Source of the DNA: a virus
IMG/VR virus record: IMGVR_UViG_3300044522_001063
Coordinates: 1-30,416 of that record
Direction: 5' to 3' (one strand)
Length of the DNA stretch: 30,416 bases
Shown: one piece after another, positions 20,754 through 28,410 of the stretch
Numbering within the stretch: position 1 is the first letter of the stretch
How the letters are laid out: each line of letters begins with the position of its first letter
Translations under genes and position numbers: made by a program
Notes under the pieces: generated by a model
Databases searched by the model: none
What the model saw: the letters and a program-made list of their open reading frames with translations, nothing else
What the model was told of the DNA's origin: nothing

Positions 20754-23700
20754 TGAGTTTAACGATAAATAGTTATTCTGGTGGAACTATATCAGGATCT
20801 GGAACATTTGCAGATCCTTATTCAATTGAAATGAATTATTATAGTTTTAGTGCTTCTTTTAGTTATTCTGAAAACGGAACCATATTTTATGAATTTAGTG
20901 GTGAAGGATCACCTTATTACGATAACTCCGTAGAACCACCTGTTTATCATGGTGGATATGCTCTTTTTGTTCAAAATTTAAATTATGTTTGGAATGATGA
21001 TTTACCTTTTACTGGGTTTCCTTCTGGTCTTTCTAACAGCGACAATTTTAGCGTAGACATTACTAATGTAAACCCAGTTGTTTTTGACATAAGTGCTTAC
21101 CCAGAATCAGGAACATATGTTTGGGATAATACTACAGTTAGTCTTTCTGTATGGTTTGTTTCAGATGTCCAAATTCCTACTGCATTAATAGTTGATGTTC
21201 AACCAGCGGGAGTTGTTTCTGGTGATCCATTTACAACTCAACCAACAATTAAAATAGTAGATCAAGATGGAAATTTAATTCCAACAGCAACAGATGATGT
21301 TGATGTTTCAATCAATGTAGTAACTGGATCTGGGTCATTAACAGGAACTACGACAATAACCGCTGTTGATGGGTATGCAACTTTTACTGATTTAGTTGTT
21401 ACTGGTTATGGTTCATTTTATCTAACATTTTCATCAGGTACATTGACTTCTGTAAATTCTGATACATTGTTTTTTACTCCTGATGCTGGAAATCCTAATC
21501 CCCCAATTCCAGTTAAACCAAAAAGATCATATATACCCTCATCAGTTCCAACTTCTGGTGATATGGAAACTAATGAATTTGCAATAAATGTTGCAGATAA
21601 AAAAGGATATGTTCGTGATTCAAACGGTATTGTTCATCAGGTTTTTGATGGCAATGCTAGTGGTTCTGGAACAGTTACTTCTGTTGGATTGTCTTCCACT
21701 AATTCAACATTAACAATTTCTAATTCCCCTGTTACAACTTCTGGAACAATTAAAATTGATTTATCAAAAACTAGTGTATCTGCAAAAGCTTATACCAATG
21801 CAGATATTACAGTTGATGCTTATGGAAGAATTACTGCTGCTTCAGATGGTGCTGTTGGTGTAACTTCAATTATTGCTGGGACTGGTGTTAGCGTAGATAC
21901 TGCAACAGGTGATGTTACTGTAACCAATTCTTTGCCTGACCAAACTGTTTCATTAACTAATGGAACAGCAATTTCTGTAACAGGAACTTACCCTGATTTT
22001 ACTATTACTAATGATGCACCAGACCAAATTGTTACATTGACTGATGGAACAGCAATTTCTGTAACAGGTACATATCCTGATTTTACTATTACTAACTCTT
22101 TACCTGATCAAACTGTTACCTTAACTGAAGGTACAGATATAACCATTACTGGAACATATCCAGATTTTACCATTGGTTATTCTGGAGTTGCTAGTGGTGT
22201 TACATCTATTATTGCTGGAACAGGCATTAGCGTAGATGTTACAACAGGCGATGTTACTGTTACTAATTCTTTGCCAGATCAAACAGTTACATTGACAAAT
22301 GGTACAGCGATTTCTGTAACAGGAACTTACCCTGATTTTACTATTACTAATGATTCTCCAGATCAAACAGTTTCATTAACCAACGGAACGGCAATTTCTA
22401 TAACAGGTACATATCCAGACTTTACTATTACCAATGATGCTCCTGATCAAATTGTTTCGATCACCTCTGGAACTGGCATTAATGCTACTGGAATTTATCC
22501 TGACTTTACGATTGATTCAACCATAACTCAATACACGGATTCAGATGCAAGATTAGCATTATCCGCTGGTACTGGCATAAGTTACGATAATGCAACAGGA
22601 ATTATTACAAATTCAGAACCAGATCAAATAGTTGCGTTAACTGGTGGAACAGATATATCTGTAACAGGAACATATCCTGATTTTACAATTGATTTTGATG
22701 GGAACACAAGTTATCTGCCGTTAAGCGGTGGAACTATGACAGGTTCAATTACAAGTTTTGGTACAACGCATGATACTGAAGTTTCTGGTGATTTCTTTGG
22801 TGTTCAATTATCTGCTGATCACACACAAGGAACAATGATAAACTTTGATGGTCTTGATACCTATTCTGGTTCAAGCCACATGAAAGTAATTCCAACTGGT
22901 TTAACTTTTCCTGATGCAACTACTCAAACTACTGCTTACACAGGTGGTGCTGGTGTTTCTTCAATTATTGCTGGAACTGGAATATCAGTAGATGCTGCAA
23001 CAGGTGATGTAACTATAACTAATGAAGCTCCTGATCAAACAGTTTCTTTGACTGATGGAACAGGTATTTCTGTTACAGGAACATACCCAGATTTTACCAT
23101 TGCAACAACGATTACCCAATATACAAATTCTGATGCAAGATTATCCTTATCTGCTGGAACTGGAATTTCCTACGATAATGCAACAGGGATTATTACAAAT
23201 TCTGCTCCCGATCAGACTGTTTCGTTAACTGAAGGAACAGATATAACCATTACTGGTACATATCCAGATTTCACTATTGCTTATTCTGGTTCTTCAGGTG
23301 GTGTAACTTCTATTACTGCTGGTACAGGTATTAGTGTAGATGTAACAACAGGTGCTGTTACTGTTACCAATTCTGAACCTGATCAAACTGTTACATTAAC
23401 TGCCGGAACTTCCATTTCAATCACAGGAACTTATCCTGATTTTACAATCGGATATACAGGATCTAATCTTTCTGAAGCTGAAAACCTGATTGCAGAAGTT
23501 TATAACAATTCTGGTGCAACATTAACTAAAGGAACAATTGTTTACATCAATGGTGGTCATGGAAACCTTCCGACAGTTGCAAAAGCTTTGGCAACTAGTG
23601 ATGCAACTTCAGCACAGACTTTTGGAATTGTTCGTACAAATATAACAAATAATAACAATGGTTATTTAATCATAGTTGGAAATCTAATTGATTTAGATAC

Positions 23701-25195
23701 ATCTGATTATGCAGAAGGAACACAATTATATTTAAGTGGTACAACTGCTGGTACATGGACATCAACAAAACCTTCTGCACCAACTCATCTTGTGTATGTT
23801 GGTATCGTAGTACGAAGCCACCCAACTCAAGGTGTAGTAACTGTAAAGATTCAAAACGGATATGAACTAGATGAAATACATGATGTTTCAATTACTAGTG
23901 TAGCTAACAACAATATTCTTCAATATAATTCTTCAACAAAGTTGTGGACAAATGTTGCTGGTACAACCAAAAACATTTCTGAAGATACCAACCTTTATTA
24001 CACGGATACTAGAGCAAGATCATCTGTTTCTTCAACTGCTACGGGTTTAACTTATACTTCTGGAACTGGTGTTTTTAGTTTAACTAGTGGATATTCAATT
24101 CCTTCAACTAGCTCCCAAAGCAATTGGGATACAGCTTACACAAATAGAATTACATCATTAACTGTTACTGGTTCTTCAGGTGCATCAACTTTAGTTTCTA
24201 ATGTTTTAAATATTCCAACTTACACTTTATTAGGTTTGGGTGGTCAAGCTTCATCAGCATCTTTAACCTCATTAGCAGGGTTAACATATGTTTCTGCAAG
24301 CTTTATAAAAATGACAGCATCAAATACATTTTCATTGGATACTTCAACTTATTTAACTGCTAATCAAACTATTACATTAAGTGGTGATGTTAGTGGTTCT
24401 GGTTCTACATCGATTACAACTACACTTGCTACTGTACCTATAACAAAAGGGGGAACAGGGCAGACTACAGCTAATGCAGCAATAAATGCTTTGCTACCTA
24501 GTCAAACAAGTAATAGCGGAAAATATTTAACAACTGATGGAACAAATTCTTCATGGGGTACAGTTTCTTCTGGAACAACAATTCCATCTGCATCAATGCA
24601 AATGTTTGCTGGTGCAATTACTCAAACAGTAAGTGCTGGAACCGTTACAACTACAGCACCAACAGGGTGGTTATTGTGTAACGGTAATGCAGTTTCAAGA
24701 TCGACATATTCAGCATTGTGGACAGCATTAGGCCAAACAGCAAGCCCATACGGCCAAGGCGATGGTAGCACCACATTCAACTTGCCCGATATGAGATCAA
24801 GAGTTGGGGTTGGTGTAGGACAAGGAACTGGGCTAACAAACCGCACACTTGGTGGAACAGTTGGAACTGAAAACGAGACATTGTTATCTTCACAAATTCC
24901 CGCACATAGTCACCCTAATACCGTGAGTGGTGGAAATACTTCAAGTGCAGGAAGTCACACGCATACGCTAAGTAAAGAAGTTTTAACTTATGTTGGAAGT
25001 GGTGGGAGTAGATACGACCCATATCCCGGAACAGTTTGGACAGGTAGTCCAGCAGCAGGGTTAACGCTAACCACTCAGCCAGATCACCAACACACATTTA
25101 CCCCAAGCATTACAAACAACAACAATACTGGCGGTGGTGGTTCTCATAATAATATGCAACCAAGTATTGGCCTTAACTTCATCATCAAAATCTAG
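20753..25195 (+). CDS. Large tail fibre with collar domain, 1480 aa
   Basis: Likely the main receptor-binding fibre. Start ATG 20753 (TAATG overlap) is preferred over 20747. Residues 1-260: head domain, then an Ig-like part; 300-370: module shared with the upstream fibre. About 375-900: ten near-copies of P-D-Q-x-V-x-L-T-x-G-T-x-I-S-V-T-G-T-Y-P-D-F-T-I and four of I-I-A-G-T-G-I-S-V-D-x-x-T-G-D-V-T-V, plus two copies of L-S-A-G-T-G-I-S-Y-D-N-A-T-G. About 900-1060: domain with E-V-Y-N-N-S-G-A-T-L-T-K-G-T. C-terminal 200 residues: tail-collar domain (G-W-L-L-C-N-G, F-N-L-P-D-M-R-S-R-V, and His-rich A-H-S-H and H-x-H clusters) typical of host-binding tips. Repeats suggest a beta-helix shaft. Confidence 0.88.
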   Translation: MSLTINSYSGGTISGSGTFADPYSIEMNYYSFSASFSYSENGTIFYEFSGEGSPYYDNSVEPPVYHGGYALFVQNLNYVWNDDLPFTGFPSGLSNSDNFSVDITNVNPVVFDISAYPESGTYVWDNTTVSLSVWFVSDVQIPTALIVDVQPAGVVSGDPFTTQPTIKIVDQDGNLIPTATDDVDVSINVVTGSGSLTGTTTITAVDGYATFTDLVVTGYGSFYLTFSSGTLTSVNSDTLFFTPDAGNPNPPIPVKPKRSYIPSSVPTSGDMETNEFAINVADKKGYVRDSNGIVHQVFDGNASGSGTVTSVGLSSTNSTLTISNSPVTTSGTIKIDLSKTSVSAKAYTNADITVDAYGRITAASDGAVGVTSIIAGTGVSVDTATGDVTVTNSLPDQTVSLTNGTAISVTGTYPDFTITNDAPDQIVTLTDGTAISVTGTYPDFTITNSLPDQTVTLTEGTDITITGTYPDFTIGYSGVASGVTSIIAGTGISVDVTTGDVTVTNSLPDQTVTLTNGTAISVTGTYPDFTITNDSPDQTVSLTNGTAISITGTYPDFTITNDAPDQIVSITSGTGINATGIYPDFTIDSTITQYTDSDARLALSAGTGISYDNATGIITNSEPDQIVALTGGTDISVTGTYPDFTIDFDGNTSYLPLSGGTMTGSITSFGTTHDTEVSGDFFGVQLSADHTQGTMINFDGLDTYSGSSHMKVIPTGLTFPDATTQTTAYTGGAGVSSIIAGTGISVDAATGDVTITNEAPDQTVSLTDGTGISVTGTYPDFTIATTITQYTNSDARLSLSAGTGISYDNATGIITNSAPDQTVSLTEGTDITITGTYPDFTIAYSGSSGGVTSITAGTGISVDVTTGAVTVTNSEPDQTVTLTAGTSISITGTYPDFTIGYTGSNLSEAENLIAEVYNNSGATLTKGTIVYINGGHGNLPTVAKALATSDATSAQTFGIVRTNITNNNNGYLIIVGNLIDLDTSDYAEGTQLYLSGTTAGTWTSTKPSAPTHLVYVGIVVRSHPTQGVVTVKIQNGYELDEIHDVSITSVANNNILQYNSSTKLWTNVAGTTKNISEDTNLYYTDTRARSSVSSTATGLTYTSGTGVFSLTSGYSIPSTSSQSNWDTAYTNRITSLTVTGSSGASTLVSNVLNIPTYTLLGLGGQASSASLTSLAGLTYVSASFIKMTASNTFSLDTSTYLTANQTITLSGDVSGSGSTSITTTLATVPITKGGTGQTTANAAINALLPSQTSNSGKYLTTDGTNSSWGTVSSGTTIPSASMQMFAGAITQTVSAGTVTTTAPTGWLLCNGNAVSRSTYSALWTALGQTASPYGQGDGSTTFNLPDMRSRVGVGVGQGTGLTNRTLGGTVGTENETLLSSQIPAHSHPNTVSGGNTSSAGSHTHTLSKEVLTYVGSGGSRYDPYPGTVWTGSPAAGLTLTTQPDHQHTFTPSITNNNNTGGGGSHNNMQPSIGLNFIIKI

Positions 25196-25203
25196 GAGAA
25201 ATA

Positions 25204-25389
25204 ATGGAAATATTAATTACTGAAGTAACGACTATGGAAGGAATAAAAGGTTATTCCATTACATATATTAATAGAAACAACAAAAGAACTATTAATGATC
25301 AGGATTTTTTCCCTGATGGTTCGGATATAGAAACTAAGGTTCAACAACTCAAAAAGTTGTTAAAAGACTATTTCATTTTACAACCGTAA
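25204..25389 (+). CDS. Hypothetical protein, 61 aa
   Basis: Not recognised. AGGAG precedes the ATG. Beta-strand-like start followed by a Lys/Leu-rich helix (V-Q-Q-L-K-K-L-L-K-D-Y). Placed between the fibre and the lysis-like region. Confidence 0.6.
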   Translation: MEILITEVTTMEGIKGYSITYINRNNKRTINDQDFFPDGSDIETKVQQLKKLLKDYFILQP

Positions 25390-25423
25390 ATGTTAGAATG
25401 TTTATTTATTACAGGAATAAAAC

Positions 25424-25696
25424 ATGATGTTTTCTGAAATAAATTTTATAGAAATATTTGAAAAGTTTGGAGTTTCTTTAGGCTTTTTAGTTTTCATGTT
25501 ATGGACAACTTACAAAGGTTTTGGATGGTTGGGAAGTAATATATTATTACCACTACACCAAAGGCATATGTTGTTTATAGATAGATTAGAAAGCTCAATA
25601 AATGAAGTTACTAAAGTACAAACTGAATCTATGAGAATCTTGGCAGAAGTTTTAAACCATACAAAAATTTTACGGAAGGACTCTAAAAATGATTAA
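25424..25696 (+). CDS. Holin-like membrane protein, 90 aa
   Basis: One predicted transmembrane segment (residues about 13-30, F-G-V-S-L-G-F-L-V-F-M-L-W-T), followed by W-L-G-S-N-I-L-L-P-L-H-Q-R-H and a cytoplasmic coiled-coil-like tail with Lys/Asp end. Size, topology and place directly before putative lysis genes fit a type III holin or XhlA-type membrane partner. AGGAATAAAAC precedes ATG-ATG. No direct proof of function. Confidence 0.55.
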   Translation: MMFSEINFIEIFEKFGVSLGFLVFMLWTTYKGFGWLGSNILLPLHQRHMLFIDRLESSINEVTKVQTESMRILAEVLNHTKILRKDSKND

Positions 25697-25997
25697 GTTT
25701 CCAGACTCGTTACCAATGGATTCTATTTTATTAGTTATAAATAAAATCAAAGGTACAAATGAACCATCTAATAAAGAATTTGCGGAAGCTATTTGGAATA
25801 TCGTTGGCTATGCAGCTAATCAGGTTATACCGGAAGATAGGCCGATTATTGGCGAAGTTCAAGATTTGAACCTTGAAGATTTTGCAGCAATTTTAGAACA
25901 AGCAATCACAATGAAAGATTCTCCTGAAGTTACTAAACTTCCTTGGGCTAACATTTTAAAGATTGGTTTGAAGCTTTTGATTTCGATTTTTTTGTAA
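25689..25997 (+). CDS. Hypothetical protein, 102 aa, hydrophobic C-terminus
   Basis: Not recognised. Mostly helical with a C-terminal hydrophobic stretch (I-L-K-I-G-L-K-L-L-I-S-I-F-L, last 14 residues). Its ATG overlaps the previous gene's stop. The last sense codons run through a seven-T tract (25987-25993) followed by TAA; the HNH frame opens in the +1 phase immediately there, so this protein may be the N-terminal part of a frameshifted HNH protein. Confidence 0.6.
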   Translation: MIKFPDSLPMDSILLVINKIKGTNEPSNKEFAEAIWNIVGYAANQVIPEDRPIIGEVQDLNLEDFAAILEQAITMKDSPEVTKLPWANILKIGLKLLISIFL

Positions 25998-26274
25998 TAG
26001 GGGATCGGATTGGCACAAAGTAAGAAATAGGTATTTAGAAAAGTATCCAACTTGTGCAGCTTGTTTAGAAGTCGATCCCAAAGATTTACAGATTCATCAT
26101 GTAATACCTTTTTCAGTAGATGAAAAATTAGAATATGATGAATCTAATTTAATAACGCTTTGCCGGGAATGTCATTTTCTTTTTGGTCATTTAAAAAATT
26201 GGCGATCTTTTAATAAGTGGTGTCGAACAGATTGCAAAACAATGTCTGAAAGAATAAGGAATAGACCATGCTAA
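25990..26274 (+). CDS. HNH endonuclease frame without a start codon
   Basis: The open frame runs from 25981 to 26274. It reads W-H-K-V-R-N-R-Y-L, C-x2-C, I-H-H-V-I-P-F, N-L-I-T-L-C-x2-C-H-F-L-F-G-H: all HNH signature residues (first HH, Asn, last His, four zinc cysteines) are intact. No ATG, GTG or TTG lies upstream of the first Cys pair; the frame begins just past a stop at 25978. A +1 slip on the T7 tract of the preceding gene would give a 194-residue fusion whose join (L-L-I-S-I-F then C-N-R-G-S-D-W) looks natural. Alternatives: a homopolymer sequencing error, or a broken gene. HNH proteins in this position often assist packaging or act as homing-type nucleases. Confidence 0.7.
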   Translation, partial: FCNRGSDWHKVRNRYLEKYPTCAACLEVDPKDLQIHHVIPFSVDEKLEYDESNLITLCRECHFLFGHLKNWRSFNKWCRTDCKTMSERIRNRPC

Positions 26275-26894
26275 ACATCGTTTTATTAGTGTTTCTGCAA
26301 ATTCCAACGGTAGAACTACCCGCAAAGGTTACAGGGCAAATAGGGGCATTTATAACGATCCCTGCAAGAACAGAAGCAAAATCTGTTAAGTGGGTTTCGG
26401 TTGATAAAGGTTTAAATATTTTCCCTGTTGATCTTCTTAAAGATTCTAAAACTTTGATTGTTACGGCTCAATCTGAAGGTGCTTACAGAGTTTTTGCATA
26501 TGCTGGAAATGAATTTGGGCCTTCTGATCCAGCATTTACAACAGTTTTAATTGGTGAAAATCCTGAACCTATTCCAGTTAATCCAACAGAATCAGACATT
26601 ACAAAAGCAGCATCAAAAGAAAATAAAGATTCAGTAAAATGGTTGTCTATGTTTTATACCCAATTGTCTACAGATATCCAAAAACCTGAATATGAAACTT
26701 TAGGAAGTGTTTTTAAAACAGCTAAAAAAACAATTGATGATAAATTTAAACCTGAAGAATTATCTAATCTAAGAAGTGTTATAGGTAAAAGGTTAAATGA
26801 AAAACTTCCTAAAGATGCTGAATTAAAACTTACACAAGATGTTAAGGATTTATTAACATCAACATTTCTACAAATTTCTAAGGAGTTAAAATAA
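26268..26894 (+). CDS. Secreted Ig-like domain protein, 208 aa
   Basis: Starts inside the HNH stop (ATGCTAA overlap). A short hydrophobic N-terminus (L-N-I-V-L-L-V-F-L-Q) is a probable signal peptide or anchor. Residues 15-100 form a beta-sandwich resembling a planctomycete secreted domain I know, with V-K-W-V-S-V-D-K-G-L-N-I-F-P-V-D-L-L-K-D-S-K and S-D-P-A-F-T-T-V. Residues 105-208 are helical. Role in lysis or surface attachment is inference from neighbourhood. Confidence 0.65.
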   Translation: MLNIVLLVFLQIPTVELPAKVTGQIGAFITIPARTEAKSVKWVSVDKGLNIFPVDLLKDSKTLIVTAQSEGAYRVFAYAGNEFGPSDPAFTTVLIGENPEPIPVNPTESDITKAASKENKDSVKWLSMFYTQLSTDIQKPEYETLGSVFKTAKKTIDDKFKPEELSNLRSVIGKRLNEKLPKDAELKLTQDVKDLLTSTFLQISKELK

Positions 26895-27853
26895 TGGATG
26901 AACCATTTGGTGGTTTTAAAAAAACTGTAGAAATTGCAAACAAATTTGGTTGGTTACCAATTGAATCCCAACCTCAAGAACTTCAAGATAAATTTAATGC
27001 AACATTAGTTCCATTTATGATTTCAGGGGAAGATGTTGAAGCAAAAGAAGCTTTGTTATATAAGGTAGTTAATAAAGCTTGTGGCTATGATTTTTTCCCT
27101 TGGAATCAAAAAACTGGTTCTTGTGTCGCTCAAGGTGCTTTAGCAATGCTTGCAACTTTGCAAGCTGTTGAAATCGTAACACTAGGACAATCTTACGAGG
27201 AATTTAGAGTTCCATTTATTTTGTATAATTATGGGCAATCTCGATCCCGTGGCGGTCTTCGTGGAACTGGTGAAGGTTCTTTTGGTTCATCAATGGCAGA
27301 ATCATTAAATGAAGATGGTTGTCCTCCCCTAGACCCTAGTTATCCTCAACCGATTAAAGAATCTGATGGTTCTTTCACATTTGGTGCTGCTGCTGAAATG
27401 GCTTGGTCAAATGGCGATAAACCCCCAATGAACCTAAAAGAAAAAGCTAATAATTTTAAGATAAAATCTACAAGCAAACTTGTAAACGCTTCACAAGTAA
27501 AACAAGCTTTAGCAAATGGATATCCCGTTACAATCGCTTCTAGTTGGTGGGGTTTTAGTGATTTAAAAGTTAAACCATCTGGAACACCATCAATCCAATT
27601 AGCTTCAAGGAATCAAACTTGGGGACATCAACAATCATGTTTGGGATTTACTACACATCCTGAATTTGGTCTAATATTCCTAATTCAGAATTCTTGGGGT
27701 AATTCTCATGGAACATCACCCGGTAATTTTGGAGAACCAAAGGGATCATATTGGATTAAAGAATCTGATATGGATCGAATTTGCAAAGAAGAAGTGTTTT
27801 CTTTTTCAAATTTTGAAGGATATCCAGCAAGAATTATTGACTGGAATTTGTAA
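26894..27853 (+). CDS. Papain-like cysteine peptidase, 319 aa
   Basis: Family C1 signatures occur in order: Q72 then C77 in G-S-C-V-A-Q-G, H245 in W-G-H-Q-Q-S-C-L-G-F, and N266 in Q-N-S-W-G, so the Cys-His-Asn triad and oxyanion Gln look intact. No signal peptide is visible; the 70 residues before the catalytic Cys look too short for a classical propeptide. Its start overlaps the previous stop. Positioned with a holin-like gene and secreted genes, it may act as the lysis enzyme (peptide cleavage in or around the cell wall) or process virion proteins. A phage-borne papain-type enzyme is uncommon. Family call is firm, role is inference. Confidence 0.8.
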   Translation: MDEPFGGFKKTVEIANKFGWLPIESQPQELQDKFNATLVPFMISGEDVEAKEALLYKVVNKACGYDFFPWNQKTGSCVAQGALAMLATLQAVEIVTLGQSYEEFRVPFILYNYGQSRSRGGLRGTGEGSFGSSMAESLNEDGCPPLDPSYPQPIKESDGSFTFGAAAEMAWSNGDKPPMNLKEKANNFKIKSTSKLVNASQVKQALANGYPVTIASSWWGFSDLKVKPSGTPSIQLASRNQTWGHQQSCLGFTTHPEFGLIFLIQNSWGNSHGTSPGNFGEPKGSYWIKESDMDRICKEEVFSFSNFEGYPARIIDWNL

Positions 27854-27873
27854 CTTTTTGAAAGGATTTTGAA

Positions 27874-28065
27874 ATGTTTTCATTAATTTTGGCGGTTGGT
27901 TTTGCAGTTGATTTACCTGTTCGTGGTGGTAGCTGTTCTGGTGGTCAATGCTCTGCTGTAACAGTTGAGAAGAAAATTGAAAAGAAGGTTGAAATAAAAG
28001 TTCAATCTAATAATCGTAGTAGGTTTGGGAAAATTAAATCCCGTTTTGTTCGTTCGTGTTCCTAA
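27874..28065 (+). CDS. Small secreted Cys/Lys-rich peptide, 63 aa
   Basis: N-terminal hydrophobic stretch M-F-S-L-I-L-A-V-G-F-A-V-D-L-P is a plausible signal sequence. The mature part has G-G-S-C-S-G-G-Q-C-S-A and then a highly basic Lys/Arg tail. Similar short signal-bearing Gly/Cys peptides occur, in my memory, in planctomycete genomes. Function unknown; possibly a membrane-disrupting or lysis-accessory peptide. AAAGGA precedes the ATG. Confidence 0.58.
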   Translation: MFSLILAVGFAVDLPVRGGSCSGGQCSAVTVEKKIEKKVEIKVQSNNRSRFGKIKSRFVRSCS

Positions 28066-28080
28066 TGAAAGGGTGTTTTT

Positions 28081-28338
28081 ATGAATCCTCAAATGATGGG
28101 TGGTCAACCGGGAATTCCTGTTGCACATCCTTCCCTAGATGTTTTTGAAAAGTTTATCAAAGGTGAAGCTACAAGGGAAGAAGCTGTAAACGCTTTTGCT
28201 GATTATGTAATGACTGGAATTCGTGGTATTCCTGTTCCAGAAATTGATTTAGCAAAATCTGTTTTGTCCTATCCAAGTAATAATTTCATGCAATACCCTC
28301 AAGTAATTCAATGTATGGCTTTGCTTATTAAGGGTTAA
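28081..28338 (+). CDS. Hypothetical protein, 85 aa
   Basis: Not recognised. Soluble, mostly helical from residue 20 onwards with F-E-K-F-I-K-G-E-A-T-R-E-E-A-V-N-A-F, after a Met/Gly/Pro-rich N-terminus. AAAGGG precedes the ATG. Last gene before the terminator at 28362. Confidence 0.6.
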   Translation: MNPQMMGGQPGIPVAHPSLDVFEKFIKGEATREEAVNAFADYVMTGIRGIPVPEIDLAKSVLSYPSNNFMQYPQVIQCMALLIKG

Positions 28339-28358
28339 TTAATGAGGTTATTTTAAGT

Positions 28359-28364
28359 TATAAT
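28359..28364 (+). promoter_or_regulatory. Possible -10 box for the adhesin genes
   Basis: A perfect TATAAT at 28359-28364, overlapping the left arm of the following hairpin; no good -35 (TTAATT at 28335-28340, 18-nt spacing). Transcripts starting here would begin inside the hairpin and could not fold the terminator. Confidence 0.35.
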
Positions 28365-28395
28365 AGAACACTAGACTGTTAGTGTTCTATTTTTA
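28362..28395 (+). terminator. Rho-independent terminator before the adhesin genes
   Basis: Perfect 12-bp stem (AATAGAACACTA at 28362-28373, TAGTGTTCTATT at 28380-28391) with a 6-nt loop, followed by T-rich sequence. Ends the lysis-type operon. Confidence 0.85.
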
Positions 28396-28410
28396 TTTAA
28401 GGCAAAAATC

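Noticed and set aside
22121-22366. Antisense frame in the fibre repeats
   Set aside because: Repeat-driven absence of stops, cysteine/Asn-rich nonsense composition.
21870-23470. Regularly repeated DNA that could be read as a CRISPR array
   Set aside because: The repeats keep one reading frame, vary in length and encode fibre modules; no spacer-repeat alternation.
24915-25097. Antisense frame in the collar domain
   Set aside because: It lies entirely within a well supported domain on the other strand.
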